The translations under genes were made by a program, and so were the position numbers. The notes beneath the pieces were generated by a model. It saw only the letters and a program-made list of their open reading frames with translations, was not told where the DNA came from and ran no database searches. DNA of 64,000 bases, taken from Microbacterium arborescens (lineage in GTDB: Bacteria > Actinomycetota > Actinomycetes > Actinomycetales > Microbacteriaceae). Location of the stretch: positions 372,001 through 436,000 of the forward strand of contig QNUV01000099.1 in the NCBI GenBank assembly GCA_003339645.1, in the 5' to 3' direction. This document shows, piece after piece, positions 7,642-16,282 of the stretch (position 1 is its first letter; each line of letters opens with the position of its first letter).

Positions 7642-9681
7642 ATGCGCGTGCTCCGAGCGGTGACGCTCTCGATCGTGGCGAGCCTGATGTTCGTCGTGGG
7701 CGGCTCCGCCGCGGCCTGGGCGACCGACCCGGTCGACCTCGGCTCGGGACGCGTCGTCGATCAGGCCGATGCGCTCTCGTCGAGCGAGGAGCGTGCCGTC
7801 GACGAGAGGCTCACCGCGTTGAGCTCCGAGGCGGGCGTCGATCTGTGGGTCGTCTACGTCGACGCCTTCACCACTCCGTCCGACGCCGAAGGCTGGGCCA
7901 ACGCGGTCGCCGAGCGCGGCGGTCTCGGCACGACCCAGTACGTGCTGGCGATCGCGACCGAGCAGCGCAACTTCTATCTGTCGGGCGACACCAACGGCCC
8001 GGTCGACGGCGACACCCTGGGCACGATCGAGACCCGCGACATCCTTCCGGAGCTCCGTGCAGAGGATTGGGGCGGCGCAGCGTTCGCCGCGGCCGGAGGG
8101 CTCGCGGCTGCGGTCGGTGGATCCAGCGGTGGACCCGGCGGCGCGTCGGACGGCTCGGGCGTTTCGAGCCTGACGATCGTCCTCGGGATCCTCGCCGTGG
8201 GCGCCGTGATCGCGGTCATCGTCGTGTTCGTCCGCCGTCGGCGCGGCGGGGCCGGCCCCGCCTCCGTCCGTGGCGCGGCGGCCGAGCCGATCGAGCAGCT
8301 CGCCCGGCGCTCCGCCAGCGCGCTCGTGGCAGCCGACGACGCCATCCGCACCAGCGAGCAAGAGCTCGGATTCGCGACTGCGCAGTTCGGCGACGACGCA
8401 GCCGCTGCGTTCGCCGAGACGCTGGCTCAGGCGCGACGCGACCTCGATGAGGCGTTCTCGCTGCAGCAGCGCCTGGACGATGACCAGCCCGACACCGAGG
8501 CCGATGTCCGCGCCATCCACACGCGGATCCTCGAGCTGTGCGCGCACGCCGACTCCGAGCTGGACGCGCGTGCCGACGAGTTCGACCGTCTGCGCGACCT
8601 CGAGCAGAACGCTCCCGAGGCGCTCGCGCGCATCCAGCAGGAGCGCAACGCCGCCGGGGCCGGGCTCGACGGGGCGGTCACCTCTCTCGAGCGGTTGCGA
8701 TCGGCGTACGCCCCCGAGGAGCTCGCGACCATCGACGATAACCCCGAGCAGGCTCGCAGCCGCCTGACCTACGCGGATGAGCAGCTCGCGTCGGCGCAGC
8801 AGTCGATCGCGGCGGGCGACGGCGCCGCCGCGGCCGTATCGCTGCGCACAGCCGAGGGAGCTGTCGCTCAAGCTGCTCAGCTGGAAGCCTCGGTCGAGAA
8901 GGTCGGGACCGACCTGGCCACCGCCGAGCGCGACGCCGCTGCGCTCATCACCGACCTCGAACAGGATGTCGCTGCAGCGGTCGGCGTCCCCGACCCCGAC
9001 GGCGCACTCGCCGCGGTCGCTTCCGCCACGCGGCAGCAGATCGATGCCGCGCGCGCTCAGCTGACGGGCGAGCACCGCCGCCCGCAGGCGGCACTGTCCG
9101 CGCTCCTGGGTGCGAACTCCGCGATCGACGCTGCGCTTGCCGGCGCCCGGGATGCCGCGCAGCGGGCCGCCCGCGCACGGCAGACGCTCGAACAGCAGCT
9201 GCAGCAGGCCCGCGCCCAGGTCTCCGCCGCGGAGGACTACATCGGTACGAGGCGCGGCGCCGTCGGCGCGACCGCCCGAACGCGCATCGCCGAAGCACGC
9301 GCCTCGCTCGACCGCGCCGAGGCGACCGCGCAGATCGAACCCGAGCGGGCACTGGCCGATGCAACGCGTGCGACGCAGCTGAGCGGACTCGCGATCAACG
9401 CGGCGCGCAGTGATGTCGGCGGCTTCGCAACAGGGTCGTCCGGCTCGAGCTCCAACGGCATGATGGGTGCCATGATCGGCGGCATGGTGCTGAACTCGCT
9501 CCTCGGAGGCGGGTCGTCCGGACGCCGCTCGTCGGGCTTCGGCGGCAGCGGCTTCGGCGGCGGCCTGGGCGGCGGGTTCGGCGGATCGCGCGGCGGGTTC
9601 GGCGGCGGTTCCCGTGGTCGCAGCGGCGGCGGAGGTTTCGGCGGCGGAGGCCGCTCTCGCCGCGGCGGCGGCCGCTTCTGA
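7642..9681 (+). CDS. TPM-domain membrane protein with long coiled coil and Gly-rich tail
   Basis: This 679-residue envelope protein has a signal peptide (residues 1-28, cleavage after AWA), then a TPM domain at about 36-150 (VDQADALSSSEER, LWVVYVDAF) that should lie outside the membrane. One membrane helix follows at about 172-198, then VRRRRGG on the cytoplasmic side. About 380 residues of Ala/Glu/Arg-rich coiled coil follow, ending in a Gly/Ser/Arg/Phe-rich tail (about 600-679) that includes a short hydrophobic segment MIGGMVLNSLLGGG. TPM proteins are linked to photosystem repair in plants and to membrane stress in bacteria. The pspA gene follows 41 bases downstream. The coiled-coil part is clearly paralogous to the protein at 57319-58644. 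Confidence 0.92.
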   Translation: MRVLRAVTLSIVASLMFVVGGSAAAWATDPVDLGSGRVVDQADALSSSEERAVDERLTALSSEAGVDLWVVYVDAFTTPSDAEGWANAVAERGGLGTTQYVLAIATEQRNFYLSGDTNGPVDGDTLGTIETRDILPELRAEDWGGAAFAAAGGLAAAVGGSSGGPGGASDGSGVSSLTIVLGILAVGAVIAVIVVFVRRRRGGAGPASVRGAAAEPIEQLARRSASALVAADDAIRTSEQELGFATAQFGDDAAAAFAETLAQARRDLDEAFSLQQRLDDDQPDTEADVRAIHTRILELCAHADSELDARADEFDRLRDLEQNAPEALARIQQERNAAGAGLDGAVTSLERLRSAYAPEELATIDDNPEQARSRLTYADEQLASAQQSIAAGDGAAAAVSLRTAEGAVAQAAQLEASVEKVGTDLATAERDAAALITDLEQDVAAAVGVPDPDGALAAVASATRQQIDAARAQLTGEHRRPQAALSALLGANSAIDAALAGARDAAQRAARARQTLEQQLQQARAQVSAAEDYIGTRRGAVGATARTRIAEARASLDRAEATAQIEPERALADATRATQLSGLAINAARSDVGGFATGSSGSSSNGMMGAMIGGMVLNSLLGGGSSGRRSSGFGGSGFGGGLGGGFGGSRGGFGGGSRGRSGGGGFGGGGRSRRGGGRF

Positions 9682-9722
9682 CGACTTTCTCCTCTTCCAG
9701 ACCACCCACGAAAGGAACCCCG

Positions 9723-10457
9723 ATGGCAAAGCAGTCCATCTTCGGTCGCATCTCGACGCTTGTGAAGGCGAACATCAACGCCCTCCTCGACCAGGCCGAG
9801 GACCCGCAGAAGATGCTCGACCAGCTCGTGCGGGACTACACCAACTCGATCGCCGACGCGGAGTCGGCGATCGCCGAGACGATCGGTAACCTGCGCCTGC
9901 TCGAACGCGACCACCAGGAAGACGTCCAGGCCGCGGCTGAGTGGGGCAACAAGGCCCTGGCAGCGAGCCGCAAGGCCGACGAGCTGCGCGCGGTGGGCAA
10001 CACCGCCGACGCCGACAAGTTCGACAACCTCGCGAAGGTCGCGCTGCAGCGGCAGATCAGCGAGGAGAACGAGGCTCGCGCCATCGCGCCGACCATCGCG
10101 ACCCAGACCGAGGTCGTCGAGAAGCTCAAGGACGGCCTCAACGGCATGAAGGTCAAGCTCGACCAGCTGCGCGCGAAGCGCTCCGAGCTGCTCGCGCGCG
10201 CCAAGACCGCCGAGGCGCAGAACCGCGTCCACGACGCCGTCAAGTCGATCGACGTGCTCGACCCGACGAGCGAGCTCGGTCGCTTCGAAGACAAGGTGCG
10301 CCGCCAGGAGGCGCTCGCCGCCGGCAAGCAGGAGCTCGCCGCCTCGAGCCTCGACGCGCAGTTCGAGAGCCTCGAGGATGTCGGTCAGCTCACCGAGGTC
10401 GAGGCACGGCTCGCCGCGCTGAAGACGGGCGGGGCCGCGGGCGCCATCGAGCGCTGA
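9723..10457 (+). CDS. pspA: PspA/IM30 (Vipp1) family membrane-stress protein
   Basis: This 244-residue ESCRT-III-like protein is nearly all helical. PspA proteins coat the inner membrane and limit proton leakage under envelope stress. The N-terminal amphipathic helix is MAKQSIFGRISTLVKANIN, followed by ALLDQAEDPQKMLDQLVRDY, both hallmark segments. Heptad repeats run through the rest. GAAAGGA precedes the ATG. It follows the TPM gene on the same strand and a strong hairpin lies just after it, so the two probably form an operon acting at the membrane. No PspB, PspC or PspF homologue is nearby. Confidence 0.95.
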   Translation: MAKQSIFGRISTLVKANINALLDQAEDPQKMLDQLVRDYTNSIADAESAIAETIGNLRLLERDHQEDVQAAAEWGNKALAASRKADELRAVGNTADADKFDNLAKVALQRQISEENEARAIAPTIATQTEVVEKLKDGLNGMKVKLDQLRAKRSELLARAKTAEAQNRVHDAVKSIDVLDPTSELGRFEDKVRRQEALAAGKQELAASSLDAQFESLEDVGQLTEVEARLAALKTGGAAGAIER

Positions 10458-10466
10458 GCGCCGATA

Positions 10467-10502
10467 TCGACGCCCGGGTCGGCGCTGCCACCCGGGCGTC
10501 GA
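10467..10502 (+). terminator. Hairpin terminator after pspA
   Basis: Perfect 13-base arms (10467-10479 and 10490-10502) enclose a 10-base loop and start 10 bases after the pspA stop. No T run follows. Confidence 0.75.
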
Positions 10503-10541
10503 CGCTCCACCCGCTGAGAACGCCCGACGAAGGACGAAGGA

Positions 10542-11390
10542 ATGACCCGATTCATCGTGGTCCCGCAATGGCAGGGCTCGCCCTCGACCCGGTCGATGAC
10601 TCTGATCGACGGTGCTGACGCGATTGCGGGCGACCTCCCGCGCAGCGCGACCGTCCGGGTCGATGTGCCCGTCGAGGCCGGTGAGGCCCTCGGCAGCGGC
10701 ATCCGCCGCTTCAGCTCGCTCCAGCGCACCCGCGACCTGATCACGGCTGCCCTCGTGGAGGCCGATGACGTCGCGGCCGACTCGAGCGGCGGGGGTCAGA
10801 GCGGGCACGCGGTGGTCGTCGGCGGCGACTGCGGAGTGGCCGTGCCGGCGATCGCGCACGCGGCCTCGCTGCATCCCGACACGACCGTCGTCTGGTTCGA
10901 CGCGCACGGCGATCTGCACACTCCCGAGTCATCGCCCTCGGGAGCCTTCGGCGGCATGGCCCTGCGCGCGGTGTTCGATGCGACCCCGTTGTCACCGGAT
11001 GCCGCGGTGCCCGCCGATCGCATCGTTCTGGCGGGCGCCCGCGAGTTCGACGATGCAGAGACCGAGGTCATGCGTTCGACGGGTCTGACGCATCTCGGCG
11101 TCGACGAGCTGGCCGATCCGGCCCGCCTGGCCGATGCGGTGGCGGCCACCGGCGCGGCATCGGTGTACGTCCATGTCGATCTCGACGTGCTCGACCCCGC
11201 GGCGATCACGGGAGTGAGCGCGGCCGTGCCGTTCGGGCTCGACATCCCGACCCTCACGAACGCGATCGGCGTCTTGCGCGGACGCCTCCCGCTCATCGGC
11301 GCATCCGTCTCGGGGTTCGCCCCGCCGCATCCCGAAGCCGTGGTGGACGACATGGGTTCCGTGCTCCGGGTCGTCGGAGCCCTGGCGTGA
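10542..11390 (+). CDS. Arginase/ureohydrolase-fold enzyme
   Basis: This 282-residue ureohydrolase superfamily enzyme has the di-manganese ligands in GGDCG, WFDAHGDLH and HVDLDVLDP. Most ligands of the arginase/agmatinase site are present, with GGDC replacing the usual GGDH. That substitution affects one Mn ligand and suggests a substrate other than classical arginine or a modified metal site. The N-terminus WQGSPSTRSMTLIDGAD resembles the arginase-family proteins of Actinobacteria. GAAGGA lies upstream of the ATG. Its stop overlaps the start of the next gene by 4 bases, so the two products are probably coupled. Confidence 0.9.
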   Translation: MTRFIVVPQWQGSPSTRSMTLIDGADAIAGDLPRSATVRVDVPVEAGEALGSGIRRFSSLQRTRDLITAALVEADDVAADSSGGGQSGHAVVVGGDCGVAVPAIAHAASLHPDTTVVWFDAHGDLHTPESSPSGAFGGMALRAVFDATPLSPDAAVPADRIVLAGAREFDDAETEVMRSTGLTHLGVDELADPARLADAVAATGAASVYVHVDLDVLDPAAITGVSAAVPFGLDIPTLTNAIGVLRGRLPLIGASVSGFAPPHPEAVVDDMGSVLRVVGALA

Positions 11391-11851
11391 GCGGTGTCCG
11401 CATGCCGCCCGACGGATGGCGGCAGCGAGCTGACGCGGCGGTCGCACGCGGCGAGTCGCTGGATCGGCTCATCCCTCGGGTGCTGCTCGACTCCCCCATC
11501 AGCCAGTTCGGCGCCCGAATCGGCACCGCCTTCGGATTCGCCTGGGGAACGCTGTGGTCGACCGGCCGCGTCGAGCGCCGCCACGGGCTGTGGGTCTTCC
11601 GCGGGATGCCGGGCTGGACGTTCGGTCGCGGCGGCGTCTGCGTCGGATCGTGCTTCCTCACCGGCGACCGCGAGCCGAGCGAACGGATCCTCACGCACGA
11701 GGCCGTGCACGCGCGGCAGTGGCGGCGTTACGGGATGCTCATGCCGCTTCTCTACCTGATCGCAGGACGCGATCCCCTGCGCAACCGATTCGAGATCGAC
11801 GCGGGACTGGCCGACGGCAACTACATCCCACGGCGCGCCGAGAGCCGCTGA
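11387..11851 (+). CDS. HExxH-containing hypothetical protein
   Basis: This 154-residue protein has no recognised family name. It has a hydrophobic segment near residues 43-57 (GTAFGFAWGTLWS), then LTHEAVHARQWRRYG, which contains HEAVH and a following Gln, like zinc-peptidase or eCIS-core DUF4157 motifs. A downstream MLMPLLYLIAG segment could be a second membrane contact, and FEIDAGLADG could supply a third metal ligand. Some family members are mislabelled Fe-S oxidoreductases, but no Fe-S motif is visible. The GTG start overlaps the arginase-fold gene's TGA. It may be a small membrane-associated zinc hydrolase. Confidence 0.75.
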   Translation: MSGVRMPPDGWRQRADAAVARGESLDRLIPRVLLDSPISQFGARIGTAFGFAWGTLWSTGRVERRHGLWVFRGMPGWTFGRGGVCVGSCFLTGDREPSERILTHEAVHARQWRRYGMLMPLLYLIAGRDPLRNRFEIDAGLADGNYIPRRAESR

Positions 11852-11857
11852 CAGACC

Positions 11858-12319
11858 TCAGCGGGCGGTCGCGAGCCCGAAGCGCTCGGGCGTGTGGATC
11901 GACGCGGCGGCCATTCCGCAGCGCGCGGTGAGGTGATCGACGATGTCGGCCGTGCCGAGGAACCCGCCCAGCAAGTGCACGCGCGTCGCCTTCGCAGCAT
12001 CCGTGCACAGCATCTCGTCGGCCCACGCGGTGACGGCGCGAGAGAGCGCCTCACCCGAACCGCAGCCGCGGCCCGAACCCGGGGCGCCGGTTCGGCGCGA
12101 ACGGTCGAGCCAAGTCACGACCATGCGGGCCGGCGCCGATACGGTTCCGATCCACGCGGCGTCGGGCACTTCGATGAAGACCCGCCCGGTCGAGCACAGC
12201 GGCAGCGTTGCGAGGAGCGCCTCGAGCTCGGCGAGCGAGTGCTCGTCGGCCGTCACCAGGTGCTGCACCCGGACGTGCTTCGAGGCGCGACAGGCGGCGG
12301 CGCTGTGGAGCTCGGTCAT
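11858..12319 (-). CDS. SIP-domain protein (siderophore-interacting, NAD(P)H-domain only)
   Basis: This 153-residue protein corresponds to the C-terminal domain of siderophore-interacting/ferric-siderophore reductases (ViuB type). Features are FIEVPDAAW, a central basic linker, and HLLGGFLGTADIVDHL. The FAD-binding half of full-length enzymes (about 270 residues) is missing, so it either partners with another flavoprotein or works differently. A DtxR/IdeR-like iron box lies at 12342-12360 and TATAGT at 12329-12334 is a good -10, so the gene should be induced in low iron. It ends 6 bases from the convergent HExxH gene. Confidence 0.85.
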   Translation of the reverse strand: MTELHSAAACRASKHVRVQHLVTADEHSLAELEALLATLPLCSTGRVFIEVPDAAWIGTVSAPARMVVTWLDRSRRTGAPGSGRGCGSGEALSRAVTAWADEMLCTDAAKATRVHLLGGFLGTADIVDHLTARCGMAAASIHTPERFGLATAR

Positions 12320-12328
12320 GATGACTCC

Positions 12329-12360
12329 ACTATACCCGCGGTGTAGGCATGCCTTACCTA
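12329..12360 (-). promoter_or_regulatory. Promoter with DtxR/IdeR-type iron box
   Basis: On the minus strand TAGGTAAGGCATGCCTACA (12342-12360) matches 13 of 18 aligned positions of the symmetric IdeR/DtxR consensus, with the GGC-AT-GCC core intact. TATAGT (12329-12334) is a -10 box 9 bases before the start codon. The box covers the expected -35 position, so the holo-repressor would block polymerase. Confidence 0.7.
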
Positions 12361-12392
12361 CCCAGTCGAAACCCCACGCCTCCTCCGAGGTC

Positions 12393-13115
12393 TCACATCA
12401 GGATGATGCGGCGCAGTTCGGCGAGCTCGTCGTCGGCGAGTCCGTGCGACCGGAGGTAGTCGGCCGGGGAACCGAATCGCTCGCGCAGGTCGGCCAGGAG
12501 CCCGCGCATTACCGGCGCCGGCGAGCGCGTCGCCAGATCGACGAGCTGCGGGGCGTCGGGGTGGTGCGCGCGGAGATACGCGAGGATCGGCGCGTTGCGC
12601 TCGGCCGGCAGCATCGTCTCCGTGCGGGCGTAGTCGTCGACGACGGCATCCTCGTCCACTCCCGCTGCCGCGAGGATCATCGCGATCGTCACTCCGGTGC
12701 GGTCTTTGCCGATCGTGCAGTGCACGAGCACCGGCTGATCGGCGATGACCCCGCGGACGACCTCGAGCACGCGCGGAGCCGAGTCGTCGACGAGCGAGCG
12801 ATACATCGACTCGAGCGACATGTCGGCGCGGAACAACGAGGCGACCGACCCCAGGAACAGCGGCACCCGCTGGGTTGCGATGACGAGATCGCCGAGAACC
12901 GTGGGCTCGGAACGCACCTCGTCGTCGTCGCGGAGGTCGATGATGCGGCGCAGCCCGAGATCGCTGAGAGCGCGGCGCCCGGCGTCGTCGACACGGAAGA
13001 GGTTTCCCGACCGATAGAGCACGCCCGACCGGGTCGAGGTGCTACCTGCCCGCAGGCCACCGGTGTCACGGAAGTTCAGGGCTCCCGGTACCGAGAGCGA
13101 TGCCGCGCCGCTCAT
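12393..13115 (-). CDS. Tyrosine/lipid phosphatase, MptpB-like
   Basis: This 240-residue protein-tyrosine/phosphoinositide phosphatase resembles mycobacterial PtpB. The N-terminus has NFRDTGGL, the family marker, followed by VLYRSGNL and RRIIDLRDDDEV. The catalytic P-loop is HCTIGKDRTG, with Cys nucleophile and Arg. The Lys next to the Asp in the loop is typical of triple-specificity enzymes that act on pTyr, pSer/Thr and phosphoinositides. The ATG overlaps the TGA of the upstream AhpD-like gene (ATGA), so the two are cotranslated. It is followed after 73 bases by the SIP-domain gene on the same strand. Confidence 0.92.
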   Translation of the reverse strand: MSGAASLSVPGALNFRDTGGLRAGSTSTRSGVLYRSGNLFRVDDAGRRALSDLGLRRIIDLRDDDEVRSEPTVLGDLVIATQRVPLFLGSVASLFRADMSLESMYRSLVDDSAPRVLEVVRGVIADQPVLVHCTIGKDRTGVTIAMILAAAGVDEDAVVDDYARTETMLPAERNAPILAYLRAHHPDAPQLVDLATRSPAPVMRGLLADLRERFGSPADYLRSHGLADDELAELRRIILM

Positions 13116-13588
13116 CCGGCGGGACGCGGGAGCGGCGGCACCGGGTACCGGCCCGCGATCGTCAGGCGATTGAACGCGTTGATCGAGATGAAGAGCCAGC
13201 TCAACGCGACGTACTCCGCCTGGGAGAAGACCCCGCCCACGCGGTCGTACAGCTCGTCCGATACGCCCTCGTCGGCGATGTGCACATACGCCTCGGCGAG
13301 CTCAAGAGCCGTGCGCTCGCGTTCGTCGAAGACCCCCGACTCGCGCCAGGTGGCGAGCTGGGCGATCTCGTCGGCCGTCACACCGGCGGCCACCGCCCGG
13401 CCCACATGCACACGCACGCAGTAGGCGCAGCCGTTGAGCTGCGAGCTGTGGACGAGCACGAGCTCTTTCAGACGCTCGTCGATGCCGGCATCCTGCGCGA
13501 TGGTGCCCACCGTGCGGGCGAACGCGTCGAGCGCGTCGTAGGCCGGACGAGCCGCCTTGGCGAGATGGATGCGCCGCTCCGGATTCAT
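13112..13588 (-). CDS. Carboxymuconolactone decarboxylase/AhpD-like protein
   Basis: This 158-residue, all-helical AhpD-fold protein has the redox motif in NGCAYCVRVH: CxxC followed by His three residues later, the arrangement of alkylhydroperoxidases. Such proteins reduce peroxides or peroxiredoxins through the thiol pair. The flanking ERTALELAEAYV and YVALSWLFISINAFNRL are family segments. TAGGGT (13595-13600) ends 6 bases before the ATG, suggesting leaderless transcription. It is coupled to the downstream phosphatase gene. The peroxidase role is inferred from the motif, and the electron donor is unknown. Confidence 0.9.
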   Translation of the reverse strand: MNPERRIHLAKAARPAYDALDAFARTVGTIAQDAGIDERLKELVLVHSSQLNGCAYCVRVHVGRAVAAGVTADEIAQLATWRESGVFDERERTALELAEAYVHIADEGVSDELYDRVGGVFSQAEYVALSWLFISINAFNRLTIAGRYPVPPLPRPAG

Positions 13589-13657
13589 GCGTCAACCCTA
13601 TCCACCGCCCTCCCCCGTCGCGCGAGAATGGTCCCCTCCCCAATGCGAAGGATCACC

Positions 13658-14590
13658 GTGCACGACGACACGTTCGACGAGTTCTCGTTCCTGCCCGTCC
13701 AGGCTGCGGAAGCCGGTGTGCCGGCGCCCGTGGCCGAGCGGCTGTTCACCTTCGCATCCGACGGGCGCCCGATCAGCGCGCTGCGACTCGGCGACGGCGA
13801 GCCCGAGGTGACCCTTCTCCACGGGGCCGGCCTCAACGCCCACACATGGGATCGCACCGTCCTCGCGCTCGGGCGGCCGGCGCTGGCGTTCGACCTTCCG
13901 GGCCACGGCGACTCCGGCTGGCGCAACGACGCGGACTACACGGGCCGGACCCTCGCGGCCGACATCGCTCCGGCGCTCGCGCAGTGGACGACGACGCCGC
14001 AGGTCGTGGTCGGGCAGTCGCTCGGCGGCCTGACGGCCGCAGCCCTCGCCGCGATGCACCCCGAGCTCGTGCGTGCCCTCGTGATCGTCGACATCGCGCC
14101 CGGGCTCGACCCCGCCGGAGCGGCGTCGCAGATCCGGCGGTTCTTCGCCGGACCGACCAGCTGGGCCTCTCGCGCGGAGATGGTCGAGCGTGCACTGTCG
14201 TTCGGGCTCGGCGGAGACCGCACCGCGGCCGAGCGCGGCGTCTTCCTCAACTCGCGCGTGCGCGACGACGGCCGCGTGGAGTGGAAGCACCACTTCGCAC
14301 GCATCGCCAACCAGCTTGCCGCCGACCCCGGCGCCGCGGCCGCGGCATCCGAGCGGCAGGATGCGCTGGCGCCCACCCTCGCGGCATCCGGCTGGGAAGA
14401 CTTCGCCGCCGTGGCGGCGCCCATCACGCTCGTACGCGGCACACGGGGCTATCTCACCGATGCCGACGTCGATCGGTTCGGCGAGCGCGTTCCCGCAGCG
14501 CGCATCGTCACGGTGGAATCGGGCCACAATGTGCAGGAGGAGCTCCCGACCGAGCTCGCCCGCATCATCCGCGACGCCACCACCGCCTGA
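13658..14590 (+). CDS. Alpha/beta hydrolase
   Basis: This is an alpha/beta hydrolase of about 310 residues. The oxyanion region is LLHGAGLNAHTWD, the nucleophile Ser is in VVGQSLGGL, a lid runs from about residue 155 to 240 with RRFFAGPTSW, and the catalytic His is in VESGHNVQEE. It is typical of esterases and lactonases, but the substrate is unknown. GTG 13658 is chosen because AAGGA lies 5 bases upstream. ATG 13643 and ATG 13628 are in-frame alternatives without a ribosome site. GAGAAT at 13624-13629 is a possible -10 for a short leader. The gene is divergent from the AhpD-like gene. Confidence 0.88.
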   Translation: MHDDTFDEFSFLPVQAAEAGVPAPVAERLFTFASDGRPISALRLGDGEPEVTLLHGAGLNAHTWDRTVLALGRPALAFDLPGHGDSGWRNDADYTGRTLAADIAPALAQWTTTPQVVVGQSLGGLTAAALAAMHPELVRALVIVDIAPGLDPAGAASQIRRFFAGPTSWASRAEMVERALSFGLGGDRTAAERGVFLNSRVRDDGRVEWKHHFARIANQLAADPGAAAAASERQDALAPTLAASGWEDFAAVAAPITLVRGTRGYLTDADVDRFGERVPAARIVTVESGHNVQEELPTELARIIRDATTA

Positions 14591-14770
14591 CACCGCTCAG
14601 CCTGCGCACCGCCCGCTCTCGATGAAATAGGGAGTCGCCGTGCGACGCTGGACGTCGGTGAATGCGTCTCGCGGTCGCGGCGGACCCTAGGCTGTATGCC
14701 GCACTGAGTTCGCGGACGCGCATCGGACAGCAACGATGCCACCGCCCTTGCGAAAGGAACCCTCCTCCAC

Positions 14771-16282
14771 ATGCTCCGCCGCACCACCGTGACCGCCGCC
14801 GCACTGCTGGCTGCAGGCACCCTCCTCCTCGCCGGCTGCACCGGGTCGACCGAGCCCGGGCCGTCCGCCACCATGGGTGCCCCTGACCCGGACGCCAGCG
14901 TCAACATCCGCCTGGTGCTCGAGCCCTCGAACCTCGACATCCGGCAGACCGCGGGCATCTCGCTCGAGCAGATCCTGATCGACAACGTGTATCAGGGGCT
15001 TGTCGCCCGCACGATCGATGGTGAGGTCGTCGACGGGCTCGCGTCATCTCACGAGGTATCCGCGGACGGGCTGACGTACACGTTCACCCTCCGCGAGGGG
15101 ATCGTCTTCCATGATGGGCAGCCGCTTACCCCGCAGGATGTCGTGTGGTCGCTGACGACGCACCGCGACACGGCCGAGTTCGCCGACTCGGAACGCCTCG
15201 CGAATGTCGCATCCATCACCGCCGACGGCCAGACCATCACCCTCATCCTCAACCAGCCTGACTCGTCGTTGCTGTGGAATCTGACAGGCCGCGCGGGCCT
15301 GATCATGAAAGAGGGCGACACGGTCGACTACAGCACGAAGGCCAACGGAACGGGGCCCTATCGGTTGGGCGATTGGCGCCAGGGCGCGAGCCTGACCCTC
15401 GAACGCAACGACGCCTATTGGGGTGACGCAGCCAAGGTCGCCGAGGTCTCGTTCGTTTTCATCCCCGACACCCAGGCCGCCATCAACGCCGCCCTAACCG
15501 GCGAGGTCGACGTTCTCACTGGATTCGACGCGAACCTCGCCGAGCAGGTCGAAGCCAACGGTGATTTCGTCGTCGACACGGGCGTCTCAACGGGCAAGAG
15601 CGTGCTCGCGATGAACAGCACGACCGGTCCCCTGGCCGACGTGCGCGTTCGTGAGGCGATCCGCTCGGCGATCGACCACGATGCCATCGTCGAGGCGGTT
15701 GGCGCGGGCCAGACGTTGTTCGGTCCGATTCCCGAGCTCGACCCCGGCTATGAAGATCTGTCCGACGTCGTGTCATACGACCCCGAAGCGGCTCGCGCCC
15801 TGCTCAGCGACGCGGGAGTTTCCGACCTGTCGCTGACTCTGACGATCCCGTCGGATTACGGGACGACGGTCCCCCAGATCCTGGTCTCCAACTTCAACGA
15901 CGTCGGGATCGACCTCAGGGTCAACCCCGTCGACTTCGGCACCTGGCTCAGCGACGTGTACACGAATAAGGACTACGAGCTCAGCGTCGTCAACCACGCC
16001 GAGCCGCGCGACTTCGAGAACTGGGCGAACCCAGACTATTACTTCACCTACGACAACGCCGAGGTGCAGGATCTCTACGCGCAGTCGCTGCTCGCAACGG
16101 ACGAGCAGTCTGCCGATGACCTCTTGAAGAAGGCTGCGCGGATCGTGTCCGAGGACCACGCCGCCGATTGGCTCTACAACTGGGCTTCGGTGGTCGCGGT
16201 CGCCACGAACGTCTCGGGCATGCCCATCGACAACGTGAACGCCCGCATCAACCTCGCCGAGATCGCCAAGAGCGACGGGTGA
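14771..16282 (+). CDS. ABC transporter substrate-binding lipoprotein (peptide/nickel family 5)
   Basis: This 503-residue extracellular solute-binding protein belongs to the DppA/OppA/NikA family. The lipoprotein signal has lipobox LLLAGC with Cys near residue 22. Family marks are the ligand-lobe opening LVLEPSNLDIRQTAG, then DNVYQGLVAR, FTLREGIVFHDGQPLTPQDVVWSL and GTGPYRLGDW. It captures oligopeptides, nickel chelates or similar molecules and delivers them to the permeases encoded next. The stop overlaps the next start (GTGA). The 180 bases before it contain no gene, and AAAGGA sits somewhat far (about 13 bases) from the ATG. Confidence 0.95.
   Translation: MLRRTTVTAAALLAAGTLLLAGCTGSTEPGPSATMGAPDPDASVNIRLVLEPSNLDIRQTAGISLEQILIDNVYQGLVARTIDGEVVDGLASSHEVSADGLTYTFTLREGIVFHDGQPLTPQDVVWSLTTHRDTAEFADSERLANVASITADGQTITLILNQPDSSLLWNLTGRAGLIMKEGDTVDYSTKANGTGPYRLGDWRQGASLTLERNDAYWGDAAKVAEVSFVFIPDTQAAINAALTGEVDVLTGFDANLAEQVEANGDFVVDTGVSTGKSVLAMNSTTGPLADVRVREAIRSAIDHDAIVEAVGAGQTLFGPIPELDPGYEDLSDVVSYDPEAARALLSDAGVSDLSLTLTIPSDYGTTVPQILVSNFNDVGIDLRVNPVDFGTWLSDVYTNKDYELSVVNHAEPRDFENWANPDYYFTYDNAEVQDLYAQSLLATDEQSADDLLKKAARIVSEDHAADWLYNWASVVAVATNVSGMPIDNVNARINLAEIAKSDG

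Noticed and set aside
9537-9678. Tandem DNA repeat in the TPM gene 3' end
   Set aside because: The Gly-rich codons repeat loosely (GGC/GGN) because of the protein tail. No exact repeat unit is present.
7069-9729. Very long open frame antisense to the TPM gene
   Set aside because: It is a by-product of high GC and strong third-position bias. Its translation is Arg/Gly-rich and shows no domain, while the plus strand gives a complete TPM protein.
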